A stretch of 49,690 bases of DNA from an uncultured Gammaproteobacteria bacterium (GTDB taxonomy: Bacteria; Pseudomonadota; Gammaproteobacteria; Nitrosococcales; Methylophagaceae), in contig CAJQOM010000028.1 in the NCBI GenBank assembly GCA_905479985.1, positions 1 to 49,690 of the forward strand, given 5' to 3'. Positions 28,512-37,059 of this stretch are shown here, piece by piece. A program made the translations under genes and the position numbers. Below the pieces are notes generated by a model. The model had not been told where the DNA came from. It did not search any database and saw only the letters and a program-made list of their open reading frames with translations. Positions within the stretch are counted from its first letter, which is position 1. Every line of letters begins with the position of its first letter.

Positions 28512-29207
28512 ATGGATATTGATAAGTCGCCCTTTGTTTGTGGGCGCAAAAATGACCCACCAGAGTCGGTTAATGAGTTGATGTTACGTTGTGGCGCTTT
28601 GGTTGGACAAACATTAGGTCAGCTTGCTGCAGAAATGGGTGTCGCGGTGCCAGCCGATCTACAACGCCATAAAGGCTGGGTTGGGGCTTTACTGGAAGCT
28701 GTATTAGGTGCTGATGCCGGGAATAAGGCTGAGCCGGATTTTGTGCAGTTGGGCGTTGAATTGAAAACATTGCCGCTAAATAAGCGCGGGCAGCCGAAAG
28801 AGTCCACCTATGTGTGCACGGTTTCGATGCAACAGACGGGTGAGTTGACCTGGCACCAAAGCTGGTTAAGACGAAAGTTATCTCATGTTTTGTGGTTACC
28901 CGTTGAAGCGGAGTCTGACATTCCACTGGCTGAGCGATATATAGGCCAGGCTTGGTTGTGGCAGCCTTCGTTTGAGCAAGAAGCAGTGTTGCGACGAGAC
29001 TGGGAAGAGTTAATGGATCGGGTTGTCTTGGGTGGGCAATCTGACATTTCTGCACGTGAAGGTGAGTATCTACAAATGAGGCCGAAAGCCGCGCATAGCC
29101 GTGTGTTAGCGGTTGGGGTATCATCTGAGGGACTGAAAGAAAAGATTAACCCAAAAGGCTTCTATTTAAGGACTGCTTTTACGCGACAATTACTTGAACA
29201 AGGATAG
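28512..29207 (+). CDS. mutH: DNA mismatch repair endonuclease MutH
   Basis: MutH nicks the unmethylated strand at hemimethylated GATC sites after activation by MutS and MutL. The protein carries the catalytic pattern KGWVGALLEAVLGA...DFVQLGVELKTL (Glu, Asp and the E-x-K pair) and RHKLKRVLW-like WLRRKLSHVLWLPV, and ends GFYLRTAFTRQLL. I use the ATG at 28512 (MDIDKSPFVCGRKND); a GTG at 28491 with a nearby AGGA is an alternative and adds seven residues. MutH is found almost only in gammaproteobacteria with Dam methylation, which therefore probably exists here. Confidence 0.95.
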   Translation: MDIDKSPFVCGRKNDPPESVNELMLRCGALVGQTLGQLAAEMGVAVPADLQRHKGWVGALLEAVLGADAGNKAEPDFVQLGVELKTLPLNKRGQPKESTYVCTVSMQQTGELTWHQSWLRRKLSHVLWLPVEAESDIPLAERYIGQAWLWQPSFEQEAVLRRDWEELMDRVVLGGQSDISAREGEYLQMRPKAAHSRVLAVGVSSEGLKEKINPKGFYLRTAFTRQLLEQG

Positions 29208-29213
29208 AGAGTG

Positions 29214-29264
29214 ATGAAGATTATTAAAGATAAAAGAACCGTAGGGCCAGAGGTAGATGTTTGA
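29214..29264 (+). CDS. Possible 16-residue coupled peptide
   Basis: Between mutH and the GGDEF gene a very short frame (MKIIKDKRTVGPEVDV) runs from ATG to TGA. Its stop overlaps the next ATG as TGATG, a typical coupling junction, and GAGAG precedes its start. It may be a leader peptide or a remnant of a longer gene. Nothing else supports translation. Confidence 0.25.
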   Translation: MKIIKDKRTVGPEVDV

Positions 29265-30577
29265 TGCGTAAATTAACCGCTTTGGTCATTGATGGTGAGA
29301 CATTATCGCGACTTGTCGTTCAAAAACTATTAGAGAAGGCTGGGTTTACTGTTGTCACGACAAGTTTAGGCCATGAAGGACTGGCTTTAGCGAAACAAAG
29401 CCGTTTTAACCTGGTTTGTTGTGGCGATATTCAAGCTGATATTTCGGGCAGTGAATTTTGTAGTAAAGTGCGCTCGTTCCCCGGTTATGACTTTGTTTCT
29501 GTCATTGTGTTGGCGGCAGAAGATAATCCTCGAACATTAAAACAGGCCTTATTGGCTGGCGCGACGGATATTTTCAGTAAGCGTGATCTGACTGAACTAG
29601 AAATTTATATACAACGCTTAGTTGAGCGTGAAGTACGTCAATTGACAGGCCGTGTTTTGTTTATTGAAGACTCACAAGTACTACAAGAGATTATCATTGA
29701 TCTGTTAACGGATATGGGCTTGGATGTCGACTCGTATACGCATGCCGAAGGTGCTTGGGAAGCATTTCGTACTGGGCAGTATGACCTGATCATTACCGAT
29801 ATCATGCTGGAAGGGGCGATGAGCGGGATTACGCTGGTTCGTAAAATTAGTCGCTTGCAGGGTGAGCATGGTTCGATTCCAATTATTGCAACGTCTGGCT
29901 TTGATAATGCATCACGTAAGATTGAACTGTTCCATTTGGGTGTGAATGATTATGTGGCGAAGCCGATCGTCCGTGAGGAATTCCGCCAGCGGGTATTTAA
30001 CCATGTCGTCAGTTATCAGCGTATGTTGGAATTGCGTTCGCAACAAGCCTCTCTTTATAGTTTGGCGATGCTGGATGAGTTGACACAATTATTTAATCGT
30101 CATGCTTTGCGTGAATTTGCCGGCAAATACTTTAGTGAGGCACACCGTTTCAATCGGCCGTTGTCGATGGCAGTGATGGATATTGATCATTTTAAAACGA
30201 TCAATGAGACGCAAGGTTATTCGACGGGCGATAAAGTGTTGTCTGAGTTTGGTGTTTGGTTGAAACGTTTTGTGCGGGATGAAGATATGATCGCGCGTTG
30301 GGCAAGTGAGGAATTTGTATTCCTATTATCAAATTGTGAGGCTTCAACGGCGTTGACTTTAATGGAGCGCATTCAAAAGCGGCTTGAGCAGTTTAGCCCT
30401 GCTAATGTATCGATTACCGTGAGTATTGGTATTGCGACGGTCAATGACAACAATAAACACAGTTTAAATAGTTTGTTTGAATTAGCCGATAGTGCGATGT
30501 ATCGGGCTAAAATGTCAGGGCGAAATTGTATTCGCATTTATGATGCTGGGAAAGAGGTAGAAGAGCCTGAAGCTTAG
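29264..30577 (+). CDS. Double-receiver GGDEF response regulator with altered active site
   Basis: The 437-residue protein has two receiver domains (about 4-120 and 126-245) and a C-terminal GGDEF domain (about 268-425). Receiver 2 looks intact: FIEDS, LIITDIML and YVAKPI give the acidic pair, the phosphorylated Asp and the Lys. Receiver 1 (VCCGDIQ, FSKRD) is diverged but keeps an Asp and a Lys. The GGDEF signature is replaced by ASEEF in ARWASEEFVFLL, so diguanylate cyclase activity is doubtful and it may instead bind GTP or c-di-GMP as a sensor. It lies after mutH and ends at the terminator at 30601. Confidence 0.9.
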   Translation: MRKLTALVIDGETLSRLVVQKLLEKAGFTVVTTSLGHEGLALAKQSRFNLVCCGDIQADISGSEFCSKVRSFPGYDFVSVIVLAAEDNPRTLKQALLAGATDIFSKRDLTELEIYIQRLVEREVRQLTGRVLFIEDSQVLQEIIIDLLTDMGLDVDSYTHAEGAWEAFRTGQYDLIITDIMLEGAMSGITLVRKISRLQGEHGSIPIIATSGFDNASRKIELFHLGVNDYVAKPIVREEFRQRVFNHVVSYQRMLELRSQQASLYSLAMLDELTQLFNRHALREFAGKYFSEAHRFNRPLSMAVMDIDHFKTINETQGYSTGDKVLSEFGVWLKRFVRDEDMIARWASEEFVFLLSNCEASTALTLMERIQKRLEQFSPANVSITVSIGIATVNDNNKHSLNSLFELADSAMYRAKMSGRNCIRIYDAGKEVEEPEA

Positions 30578-30600
30578 CTTGTGACTTCGAGATTAATAAT

Positions 30601-30628
30601 AAAAAGCCAGCTAACAAGCTGGCTTTTT
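30601..30628. terminator. Bidirectional Rho-independent terminator between GGDEF gene and leuC
   Basis: AAAAAGCCAGCT and AGCTGGCTTTTT form a perfect 12-base stem with a 4-base loop, with T-runs on both strands. It lies between two converging genes and can serve both. Confidence 0.88.
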
Positions 30629-30648
30629 ATTATTGGTTGGGCTATCCG

Positions 30649-32046
30649 TTAGCTGATATTAACGAAGTGACCCGCAACGGCTGCAGCGGCTGCCATGGCA
30701 GGGCTGACTAAATGAGTACGACCACCTAAGCCCTGTCGGCCTTCAAAGTTACGGTTTGAGGTCGAGGCGCAGTGCTCCCCTGACTCTAAGCGATCGGCAT
30801 TCATGGCTAAACACATTGAGCAACCTGGGTCGCGCCATTCGAATCCGGCATCAATAAATATTTTATCAAGACCTTCTTGTTCGGCTTGTTGTTTGACTAA
30901 ACCTGAGCCAGGCACGACAAGGGCTTGTTTTAAGGTGCTTGCGACTTTACCGCCTTTAATCGCTGCTGCTGCTTGACGCAAGTCCTCAATACGAGAGTTG
31001 GTGCAAGAGCCGATAAAAACGCGGTCAAGTTGAATATCAGTGATAGCTTGATCTGCTTTTAAGCCCATATATTGTAGGGCTTGCTCCATGCCTTTGCGTT
31101 TGACGGCATCGGCTTCATTAGCAGGGTTTGGGACTTTATCGTCTACTGAGACAACCATTTCTGGTGAGGTTCCCCATGTGACTTGGGGTTTGATTTTCGA
31201 CGCATCTAAAATGATGGTTTTATCAAAGACAGCCTCTGGATCACTTTGTAGGTCTGACCAAGCAGTGACAGCCTTGTCCCAGTTTTCGCCTTGTGGGGCA
31301 AAAGGGCGGCCTTTTAAGTAGCTGATAGTGGTGTCATCAACGCCAATTAAGCCGACACGTGCACCGGCCTCGATTGTCATATTGCAGATGGTCATACGGC
31401 CTTCCATGGAAAGGGCTTGTATTGCCTCTCCAGCGAATTCAATCGTATATCCGGTGCCGCCGGCAGTACCGAGTTCACCGATGATGGCTAATACAATGTC
31501 TTTGGCGCCGACGCCGGGTTGACATTGGCCATCAACACGAACAAGCATATTTTTGGCTTTTTTCTGAATTAAACATTGTGTTGCTAAGACGTGTTCGACT
31601 TCTGAGGTACCAATACCAAAAGCGATAGCACCAAATGCGCCATGGGTTGAGGTGTGTGAGTCGCCACAGACGACCGTCATGCCGGGTAAGGTTGCACCTT
31701 GTTCTGGACCAACAACATGCACGATACCTTGGCGGATATCGCTGAGATCAAATTCGGTGACGCCGAACTCTTTACAGTTATCACCTAAGGTTTCGACTTG
31801 TAGACGAGAAATGGGATCGCTGATGCCTTGGTCCCGGTTGTTGGTTGGGACATTGTGATCTGGCGTTGCTAAGATCGAGTCCAAGCGGTGCGGCTTTCTA
31901 TTGGCCAAGCGCAAGCCTTCGAAAGCTTGGGGTGAGGTGACTTCATGGACAAGTTGGCGATCAATATATATTAATGCGGTGCCGCCCTCATCGCTACGAA
32001 TAAGGTGCTGCTGCCATAATTTGTCGTAAAGTGTTTGGGCTGTCAT
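30649..32046 (-). CDS. leuC: 3-isopropylmalate dehydratase, large subunit
   Basis: LeuC with LeuD isomerises 2-isopropylmalate in leucine synthesis. I start at 32046 ([22 protein letters not shown]), the normal LeuC N-terminus; a longer frame adds 27 unrelated residues. The 465-residue protein has [27 protein letters not shown] and [11 protein letters not shown], which provide the three Cys ligands for the [4Fe-4S] cluster. leuD and leuB normally follow, but here a terminator closes the gene 21 bases downstream, so leuC is alone. The small subunit must be elsewhere. Confidence 0.95.
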   Translation of the reverse strand: MTAQTLYDKLWQQHLIRSDEGGTALIYIDRQLVHEVTSPQAFEGLRLANRKPHRLDSILATPDHNVPTNNRDQGISDPISRLQVETLGDNCKEFGVTEFDLSDIRQGIVHVVGPEQGATLPGMTVVCGDSHTSTHGAFGAIAFGIGTSEVEHVLATQCLIQKKAKNMLVRVDGQCQPGVGAKDIVLAIIGELGTAGGTGYTIEFAGEAIQALSMEGRMTICNMTIEAGARVGLIGVDDTTISYLKGRPFAPQGENWDKAVTAWSDLQSDPEAVFDKTIILDASKIKPQVTWGTSPEMVVSVDDKVPNPANEADAVKRKGMEQALQYMGLKADQAITDIQLDRVFIGSCTNSRIEDLRQAAAAIKGGKVASTLKQALVVPGSGLVKQQAEQEGLDKIFIDAGFEWRDPGCSMCLAMNADRLESGEHCASTSNRNFEGRQGLGGRTHLVSPAMAAAAAVAGHFVNIS

Positions 32047-32130
32047 AGAAAACTTAAGTTGGGTATAAAAAGAATTATTATACCGCGTCGTGGGGCTTTG
32101 CTCTATGGCTTGGTTTTTTATAGGCAAAAA

Positions 32131-32157
32131 AAACGGGTAGTCTAAGACTACCCGTTT
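32131..32157 (-). terminator. Terminator of the hps-phi transcript
   Basis: AAACGGGTAGTC and GACTACCCGTTT form a 12-base stem with a 3-base loop. On the minus strand it is followed by a run of T residues. It lies 26 bases past the stop of the hexuloisomerase gene. Confidence 0.9.
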
Positions 32158-32182
32158 CTTTTTATTGCTTTTAGGAAAGTGG

Positions 32183-32716
32183 TTATTCCATATTAGCGTG
32201 GCGGTGTTTCATATCAGCTTCTTCGATACCTTTCTCATGGATTAAATAAGAAATAGTTGCTTCTAAGAAGATTAATGTTGATAACTCAAACATGGTTCCC
32301 ATTGGCATACCTTTGGTAGTCGCAAAACTACTATCAGTACCAACTTGAATAGTTTGGTCAGCAATACCACCAATCGTCGAGCTAGATTTTGAACAAATCA
32401 AAATCACTTTAGCGCCTTCAGATTTTGCTTTATTAGCAAATGATACAAGTTGGGTTGTTTCACCAGAACCCGAGATGACGATTAATAAATCACCTTCACG
32501 GATACTCGGTGTTGCAACTTCACCTTGCACATAAGTTTCATAACCACTATGCATCAATCTCATCCCTAGAAAGTTACCTACTAGTTTTGAGCGACCTGCA
32601 CCTGTAATAAAGATGCGTTTAGCATCATCACACATTGAAACTATTTTAGCTTCGTATGAATCATCGGTAGCGCTTACGATATCAGTGATTTTATTTAAGA
32701 GTAGATCACGATGCAT
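32183..32716 (-). CDS. hxlB: 6-phospho-3-hexuloisomerase
   Basis: This SIS-domain isomerase turns hexulose 6-phosphate into fructose 6-phosphate, the second step of the RuMP cycle. The 177-residue protein has the SIS fold signatures [20 protein letters not shown] and [18 protein letters not shown], a family-conserved Ser/Glu pair. It begins 12 bases after hps and ends at a strong terminator, making a two-gene operon. Length matches characterised Phi proteins (about 177-185). It is the only copy in the window, while hps is present twice. Confidence 0.95.
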   Translation of the reverse strand: MHRDLLLNKITDIVSATDDSYEAKIVSMCDDAKRIFITGAGRSKLVGNFLGMRLMHSGYETYVQGEVATPSIREGDLLIVISGSGETTQLVSFANKAKSEGAKVILICSKSSSTIGGIADQTIQVGTDSSFATTKGMPMGTMFELSTLIFLEATISYLIHEKGIEEADMKHRHANME

Positions 32717-32727
32717 TTTATTATTCC

Positions 32728-33363
32728 TTATGCTGCGTCAACTAAAGCACGTAATTCTTTAGCTGATTCTGCTGGAGAAGGTGCGCCGTAGATAGCCGCG
32801 CCAACAACAACAATTGCTGCACCAGCTTGAACTGTGCTTTGGATTGTGTCTTTGTTGATACCACCGGCAACAGAGATTTTTACATCCATGCCAAGACCAG
32901 CGATCATGTTTAAATCAGCAAAAGGTGTTTGACCTGCTGCTTGTGCGTCAAGACCAGTGTGAACACCGATGATTTGAGCGCCGTTTGCTGCTGCTGCTTT
33001 TGCAACTGCTGCTTTATCTTCAACACCGATTAAATCAACTTGAGCTTCTGCACCGTTTGCATTAGCTGCTTTGATAACACCACCGATTGTAGCCATGTCT
33101 GCAGCACCAAGTACTGTACAGATTGTGCCACCAGCTTCATAGAAAGGTGTTGCTTCGTATTCGCCAGCATCCATTGTTTTAAGGTCAACAAGGATTTTTT
33201 TGTCTGGGTGAGCCGCTTTCAAAGCTGTAACAAGTTTAAGACCGTTGTATTTAATACAAGGTGTGCCGATTTCTAAGATATCAACATAAGGTGCAACCTG
33301 TTCTGCTAAAGCCATAGTTGCGTCGAAGTCTAGAGAATCTAGAGCCATTTGAATTTCTGCCAT
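32728..33363 (-). CDS. hxlA: 3-hexulose-6-phosphate synthase, copy 1
   Basis: Hps joins formaldehyde to ribulose 5-phosphate, the entry reaction of the RuMP cycle. I choose the ATG at 33363 (MAEIQMALDSLDF) since AGGAG lies 8 bases upstream of it; an ATG two codons earlier would be too close. The 211-residue barrel has ILVDLKTMDAGEYEATPFYEAGG with the catalytic Asp and Lys, and QIIGVHTGLDAQAAGQTP with the catalytic His. It is roughly 85% identical by eye to copy 2 at 35348. Its promoter, at 33420-33449, has a near-consensus sequence. Confidence 0.96.
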   Translation of the reverse strand: MAEIQMALDSLDFDATMALAEQVAPYVDILEIGTPCIKYNGLKLVTALKAAHPDKKILVDLKTMDAGEYEATPFYEAGGTICTVLGAADMATIGGVIKAANANGAEAQVDLIGVEDKAAVAKAAAANGAQIIGVHTGLDAQAAGQTPFADLNMIAGLGMDVKISVAGGINKDTIQSTVQAGAAIVVVGAAIYGAPSPAESAKELRALVDAA

Positions 33364-33419
33364 TTTCATATCTCCTAAAGTAGTATTTTTTGTCTGATCA
33401 CGTCGAAGCGCGACTCAGG

Positions 33420-33449
33420 ACTATAATTCAGATCCCAGTTCAATGTCAA
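33420..33449 (-). promoter_or_regulatory. Promoter of hps copy 1
   Basis: On the minus strand TTGACA (33444-33449, perfect -35) and TATAGT (33420-33425) are separated by 18 bases. The same boxes and spacing occur before hps copy 2. Confidence 0.8.
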
Positions 33450-33463
33450 TTTAGATTGGGATC
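33431..33463. promoter_or_regulatory. Inverted repeat centred on the -35 box of hps copy 1
   Basis: GATCCCA (33431-33437) and TGGGATC (33457-33463) are exact reverse complements whose centre falls on the -35 hexamer. This is a likely operator, with the protein unknown. The hps copy 2 promoter lacks it. Confidence 0.5.
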
Positions 33464-33471
33464 GAAAAGCT

Positions 33472-33502
33472 AGCCCAAGCAATACAAATGATTGCCTGGG
33501 CT
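33472..33502 (-). terminator. Terminator after transaldolase gene
   Basis: AGCCCAAGCAAT and ATTGCCTGGGCT pair with one internal mismatch around ACAAATG. It lies 28 bases past the transaldolase stop; on the minus strand it is followed by a short AGCTTTT tail. Confidence 0.6.
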
Positions 33503-33529
33503 GAGCTGTTTTTTGCAGTTTAAAAGCGA

Positions 33530-34513
33530 TTAAGCTTCTAATTCTGCTAAGCGATTTGCGAGTACTTCTTCTAAAGCAACTAATGCTTTTGAAAAGCCGT
33601 CGATGCCTTCTGCCAATTTCTCTGTCGCCATACGATCTTCTTTATGCATAGCGTCAAAAGTCGCTTTATCCATATTGATTTTAACCATATCAGACGCCAT
33701 TGCTTGATCAGCAGAAAGTTTGCGTGGAAGCTCACCTTCAGTTGATTGCAATTGGTCAAGTAAGCCAGGTGAAATAGTTAATAAATCAACACCAGCTAAC
33801 TCAGTGATTTCACCTAAGTTACGGAAACTTGCGCCCATCACTTCAGTTTTATAACCGAATTTTTTGAAGTAGTTGTAGATTGCCGTTACTGAAACGACAC
33901 CTGGATCTTCGTGCGCTGCGTATGATTCAGTACCTGTGTCTTTTTTGTACCAATCAAGGATACGACCGACGAAAGGTGAAATCAGTTGGATGCCATTTTC
34001 AGCACAACCAATAGCTTGGTGAAGACCGAATACTAACGTTAGGTTAGTGTGGATGCCTTCTTCTTCAAGTACTTTTGCAGCTTGGATACCTTCCCATGTT
34101 GCAGCAATTTTAATTAAGATGCGTTCACGTGATACGCCAGCAGCTTCATATTGTGCGATAAGGTCACGGCCTTTAGCGATGGTTGCATCTGTATCGTATG
34201 ACAAGCGAGCATCTACTTCTGTAGAAACACGTTGTGGCACGATATCAAGGATTTTTAAACCAAAAGAAACGGCTAGGCGGTCAAAAGCTAATGTGACAAC
34301 TTCTGATGCTGATGCGTTAGCGCCAGCCGTGTCGCGAGCACCTTTTAATGTGTCATCAACAATGCCTTGATATTGTGGCATTTGTGCCGCTGCAGTGATA
34401 AGTGATGGGTTCGTTGTTGCATCACGTGGTGTGAATTGCTCAATTGCTGCGATATCACCTGTGTCTGCAACAACAACGGTCATTCCTTTTAGCTGATCTA
34501 GTAGATTTGCCAT
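33530..34513 (-). CDS. tal: Transaldolase
   Basis: Transaldolase exchanges a three-carbon unit between sugar phosphates and regenerates ribulose 5-phosphate in the RuMP cycle. The 327-residue protein starts [39 protein letters not shown], has [14 protein letters not shown] with the Schiff-base Lys, and [16 protein letters not shown] and [14 protein letters not shown]. Length fits the TalB branch (about 317-330). It is monocistronic with its own terminator and lies between the two hps loci, as expected in a RuMP cluster. Confidence 0.95.
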   Translation of the reverse strand: MANLLDQLKGMTVVVADTGDIAAIEQFTPRDATTNPSLITAAAQMPQYQGIVDDTLKGARDTAGANASASEVVTLAFDRLAVSFGLKILDIVPQRVSTEVDARLSYDTDATIAKGRDLIAQYEAAGVSRERILIKIAATWEGIQAAKVLEEEGIHTNLTLVFGLHQAIGCAENGIQLISPFVGRILDWYKKDTGTESYAAHEDPGVVSVTAIYNYFKKFGYKTEVMGASFRNLGEITELAGVDLLTISPGLLDQLQSTEGELPRKLSADQAMASDMVKINMDKATFDAMHKEDRMATEKLAEGIDGFSKALVALEEVLANRLAELEA

Positions 34514-34613
34514 ATGAAAAACACCTTTTAAATTTAGTGGTTAAAAAAAGCTGACGGGTCACACTGTATAGAGCGTGAAGTCAGAGAACGAATGGTTTAC
34601 TTTTGCCAATAGG

Positions 34614-34631
34614 CGGCTATTTGGTTAGCCG
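34614..34631 (-). repeat. Short hairpin after the repeat-protein gene
   Basis: CGGCTA and TAGCCG form a perfect 6-base stem just beyond the stop of the gene at 34634. No T-run follows on the minus strand, so its terminator role is uncertain. Confidence 0.35.
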
Positions 34632-34633
34632 TC

Positions 34634-35128
34634 TTAACTATTGTTTTTAATGTAACGCGCCACGCCGGTTAATGCGCCAGCTAACTTGGCCGTATTCTGA
34701 ATATATTGCTCAACACCGGTCATTGGTTTTGCTTGATTTTTAATGTAGCGTTCAACGCTTGTCATTGTGACGGGTGAAGATGTAGTCGCGTTATTTTGGA
34801 TATAACGTTCGACACCGGTCATTTGGAGACTCGTTGACATTTTGTTTTGAATATAACGCGCTACACTGGTCATTGTGTGTGTAGAAATCATTTTGTTCTG
34901 GATGTAACGTTCGACACTGGTAACGGTTGTTGCCGTATTTTCGAGATTGGCAATATATTGTGCAACACCTGTTATGGCTGTTGGTGTTACAAGCTCCTCT
35001 ACTACTGTGGCGACCGTTTCAGTTGCTGTCTGAACAGGTTGTGGCGTGGGCGCTTGCTGTTGAGAGCCTGAAGAGAAAATGCCTTTAAATAAGCCACAAA
35101 TTGAAGAGAAGAAACCTTTTTCACTCAT
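34634..35128 (-). CDS. Sevenfold TGVxRYIxN repeat protein in the RuMP cluster (unknown)
   Basis: I do not recognise this 164-residue protein as a named family. Residues 1-20 form an amphipathic or weakly hydrophobic lead with one Cys (GFFSSICGLFKGIFSS), followed by a Gln/Pro/Thr-rich linker to about 50. Then a motif T-[GS]-V-[AE]-[RQ]-Y-I-x-N occurs seven times at residues 52, 69, 86, 103, 122, 136 and 153, mostly 17 apart. The linkers are variable and Ser/Thr-rich. There is no signal sequence of classical kind, and no catalytic motif. The gene sits alone between transaldolase and hps copy 2, all on the same strand. A repeated short binding motif suggests a scaffold for several partners or a membrane-tethered linker; this is inference from layout only. 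Confidence 0.85.
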   Translation of the reverse strand: MSEKGFFSSICGLFKGIFSSGSQQQAPTPQPVQTATETVATVVEELVTPTAITGVAQYIANLENTATTVTSVERYIQNKMISTHTMTSVARYIQNKMSTSLQMTGVERYIQNNATTSSPVTMTSVERYIKNQAKPMTGVEQYIQNTAKLAGALTGVARYIKNNS

Positions 35129-35289
35129 TAGAGTTACCTTTGTTATAAGTCGTTTTATTCATAAGAGTTTGAATAAAAACCAGTATTTTACTATGTTTTA
35201 TAGTGTAGTGGAATGCTAGCAGTCGATAATGCCGAATTGAGGCGGGTTTAGGTCGCTGTTATTCGGTTTATAGGAGGGTATTAAAAGAA

Positions 35290-35318
35290 AAAGGCGGGTG
35301 ACTTTCATCACCCGCCTT
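35290..35318 (-). terminator. Terminator after hps copy 2
   Basis: AAGGCGGGTGA and TCACCCGCCTT form a strong stem around a short CTTTCA-type loop, followed on the minus strand by TTTCTTTTAA. It lies about 30 bases past the stop of hps copy 2. Confidence 0.85.
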
Positions 35319-35347
35319 CATTCTTACTTACAGTTGAATGCTATAAA

Positions 35348-35989
35348 TTATGCAGCATCAACTAAAGCGCGTAATTCTTTTGCAGAGTCTGCAGGTGAAT
35401 CAGCACCGTAGATTGCAGCACCAACAACAACGATTGTTGCGCCAGCTTGGACTGTTTGTTGGATAGTATCTTTGTTGATACCACCAGCAACTGAGATGCG
35501 AACACCTAAGTTAAGACCAGCAATTAAGCTTAAGTCAGCAAAAGGTGTTTGACCTGCTGCTTGTGCGTCAAGACCAGTGTGAACACCGATGATTTGCGCG
35601 CCGTTTGCTGCAGCTTCAGTCGCTGTAGCGGCTTTATCTTTAACACTGATTAAATCAATTTGAGCTTCAGCATTGTTTGCGTTTGCTGCTTTGATAACGC
35701 CGCCCATTGTTGCTTTATCAGAAACACCAAGAACAGTACAGATGTCGCCACCTGCTTCATAAAAAGGTGTTGATTCATATTCACCAGCATCCATTGTTTT
35801 AAGGTCAACAAGGATTAATTTTTCTGGGAATTTTGCTTTCAAAGCTGTAACGAGTTCTAGACCGTTGTATTTGATGCAAGGTGTGCCGATTTCTAAGATG
35901 TCAACATAAGGTGCTACTTGCTCTGCAAGTGCAATTGTTGCATCAAAATCTAGTGAATCTAACGCCATTTGGATAAGTGCTTTTGCCAT
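35348..35989 (-). CDS. hxlA: 3-hexulose-6-phosphate synthase, copy 2
   Basis: A second formaldehyde-fixing Hps, 213 residues, starting MAKALIQMALDSLDFDATIALAEQ. All catalytic segments are identical to copy 1, including LVDLKTMDAGEYESTPFYEAGG and IIGVHTGLDAQAAGQTP. Differences (about 33 positions by eye) lie mainly on the surface, such as residues 52-57, 85-92 and 116-122. It is monocistronic with its own promoter (36050-36079) and terminator, and not followed by phi. Two copies suggest high demand for formaldehyde capture or separate regulation. Relation to copy 1 looks like an old duplication. Confidence 0.96.
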   Translation of the reverse strand: MAKALIQMALDSLDFDATIALAEQVAPYVDILEIGTPCIKYNGLELVTALKAKFPEKLILVDLKTMDAGEYESTPFYEAGGDICTVLGVSDKATMGGVIKAANANNAEAQIDLISVKDKAATATEAAANGAQIIGVHTGLDAQAAGQTPFADLSLIAGLNLGVRISVAGGINKDTIQQTVQAGATIVVVGAAIYGADSPADSAKELRALVDAA

Positions 35990-36049
35990 GTTGACATGCT
36001 CCTAATTAAGTAATATTTAAGTTAAGTTACGCTGAAAATACGCCGGGAG

Positions 36050-36079
36050 ACTATATAGGAATAGGGTGCCTAATGTCAA
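36050..36079 (-). promoter_or_regulatory. Promoter of hps copy 2
   Basis: On the minus strand TTGACA (36074-36079) and TATAGT (36050-36055) lie 18 bases apart, the same boxes and spacing as in hps copy 1. The palindrome of copy 1 is missing. Confidence 0.8.
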
Positions 36080-36158
36080 TTTTATCCTGTGGTTTATACG
36101 TGGGTCGGTGTGTGGTGGCTAGACAGTGTGATTTGGTTTATGCCAAGCTGTGGTTCAT

Positions 36159-36177
36159 TTTTGCGTCAGGCGCAAAA
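36159..36177. repeat. Perfect 7-bp inverted repeat before the HAD gene
   Basis: TTTTGCG and CGCAAAA flank TCAGG, 22 bases upstream of the HAD-phosphatase ATG. It could be an operator or a short attenuator hairpin; no T-run is adjacent. Confidence 0.4.
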
Positions 36178-36198
36178 CTTTCTTTTGGATGTGGATAA

Positions 36199-37059
36199 AT
36201 GGCACAAATTGATAACGTAAAAGGTTTGATTATCGACATGGATGGTGTGCTTTGGCACGGCAATATCCCGATCACAGGGTTGGTTGCGTTCTTTGCGATA
36301 TTAAGAAAAATTGATTTGCCTTTTGTTTTGGCGACCAATAATGCGAGTTTAACCCAGCAGCAATATATCGATAAGTTAGCGAAAATGGGCGTCACGGTAG
36401 TCGCTGATGAAGTGCTAACGTCGAGTATGGCGACGGCCAGTTATTTGGCTAAGCAACAATCGCAAGACAAAAAGCGGGTCTTTGTCATTGGTGAGCAAGG
36501 CCTAAGAGAACCGCTGGAAAGTCATGGCTTCACATTGACTGATTTATATGAGGTTGATGGCAACGATGACATGCGAGGCGCTGATTTGGTAGTGTCGGGC
36601 TTAGATCGAATGTTAACGTGGGATAAATTAGCGACAGCGACATTGAATATTAAGAAAGGTGCGGCGTTCTATGCGACCAATGTGGATACGACGCTACCCA
36701 CTGAGCTGGGCGATGTGATGGGCAATGGCGGTACGATTGCGGCACTTGAAGCGTCGACAGGTGTTAAGGCCATTAGTATTGGCAAGCCGGCGCCTATTTT
36801 ATATCAACAAGCGTTGCAGTCTTTAGGGACAACACAGGCAGAAACAGTTGCAATTGGTGATCGATTGAATACCGATATTTTGGGTGCTGTGAATGCGGGT
36901 ATTCGCAGTATTTTGGTATTAACGGGTATTTCTGATCGGCAGGAATTATCGCAAGTGGATTACCAGCCAACTTGGGTGATGGATGATCTTGCCGCGATTA
37001 CTGATGTGTTGCGAGATACTTTTTTGAATGATGCAGTAGAGAAGAAGGAGAATAAATAG
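36199..37059 (+). CDS. HAD-superfamily sugar phosphatase (NagD-like)
   Basis: The 286-residue protein is a class IIA HAD hydrolase. Motif I IIDMDGVLWHGNIPI carries the nucleophilic Asp and the general acid Asp, motif II is LATNNAS, and motif IV is AIGDRLNTDILGAV, with a Lys in GKPAPILY. Relatives dephosphorylate nucleotides, glycerol phosphate or sugar phosphates. The stop directly abuts the ATG of dhaK with no gap, so both are translated together. This pairing suggests a substrate related to dihydroxyacetone or its phosphate, which is inference from coupling. Confidence 0.88.
   Translation: MAQIDNVKGLIIDMDGVLWHGNIPITGLVAFFAILRKIDLPFVLATNNASLTQQQYIDKLAKMGVTVVADEVLTSSMATASYLAKQQSQDKKRVFVIGEQGLREPLESHGFTLTDLYEVDGNDDMRGADLVVSGLDRMLTWDKLATATLNIKKGAAFYATNVDTTLPTELGDVMGNGGTIAALEASTGVKAISIGKPAPILYQQALQSLGTTQAETVAIGDRLNTDILGAVNAGIRSILVLTGISDRQELSQVDYQPTWVMDDLAAITDVLRDTFLNDAVEKKENK

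Noticed and set aside
28570-29124. 184-residue open frame on the minus strand opposite mutH
   Set aside because: It lies wholly inside the well-supported mutH gene and shows no family motif; it is a chance antisense frame.
34634-35128. Possible CRISPR-like or tandem DNA repeat
   Set aside because: The repeats are conserved as protein motifs with varied codons and uneven spacing in a single open frame, so they are coding, not a CRISPR array.
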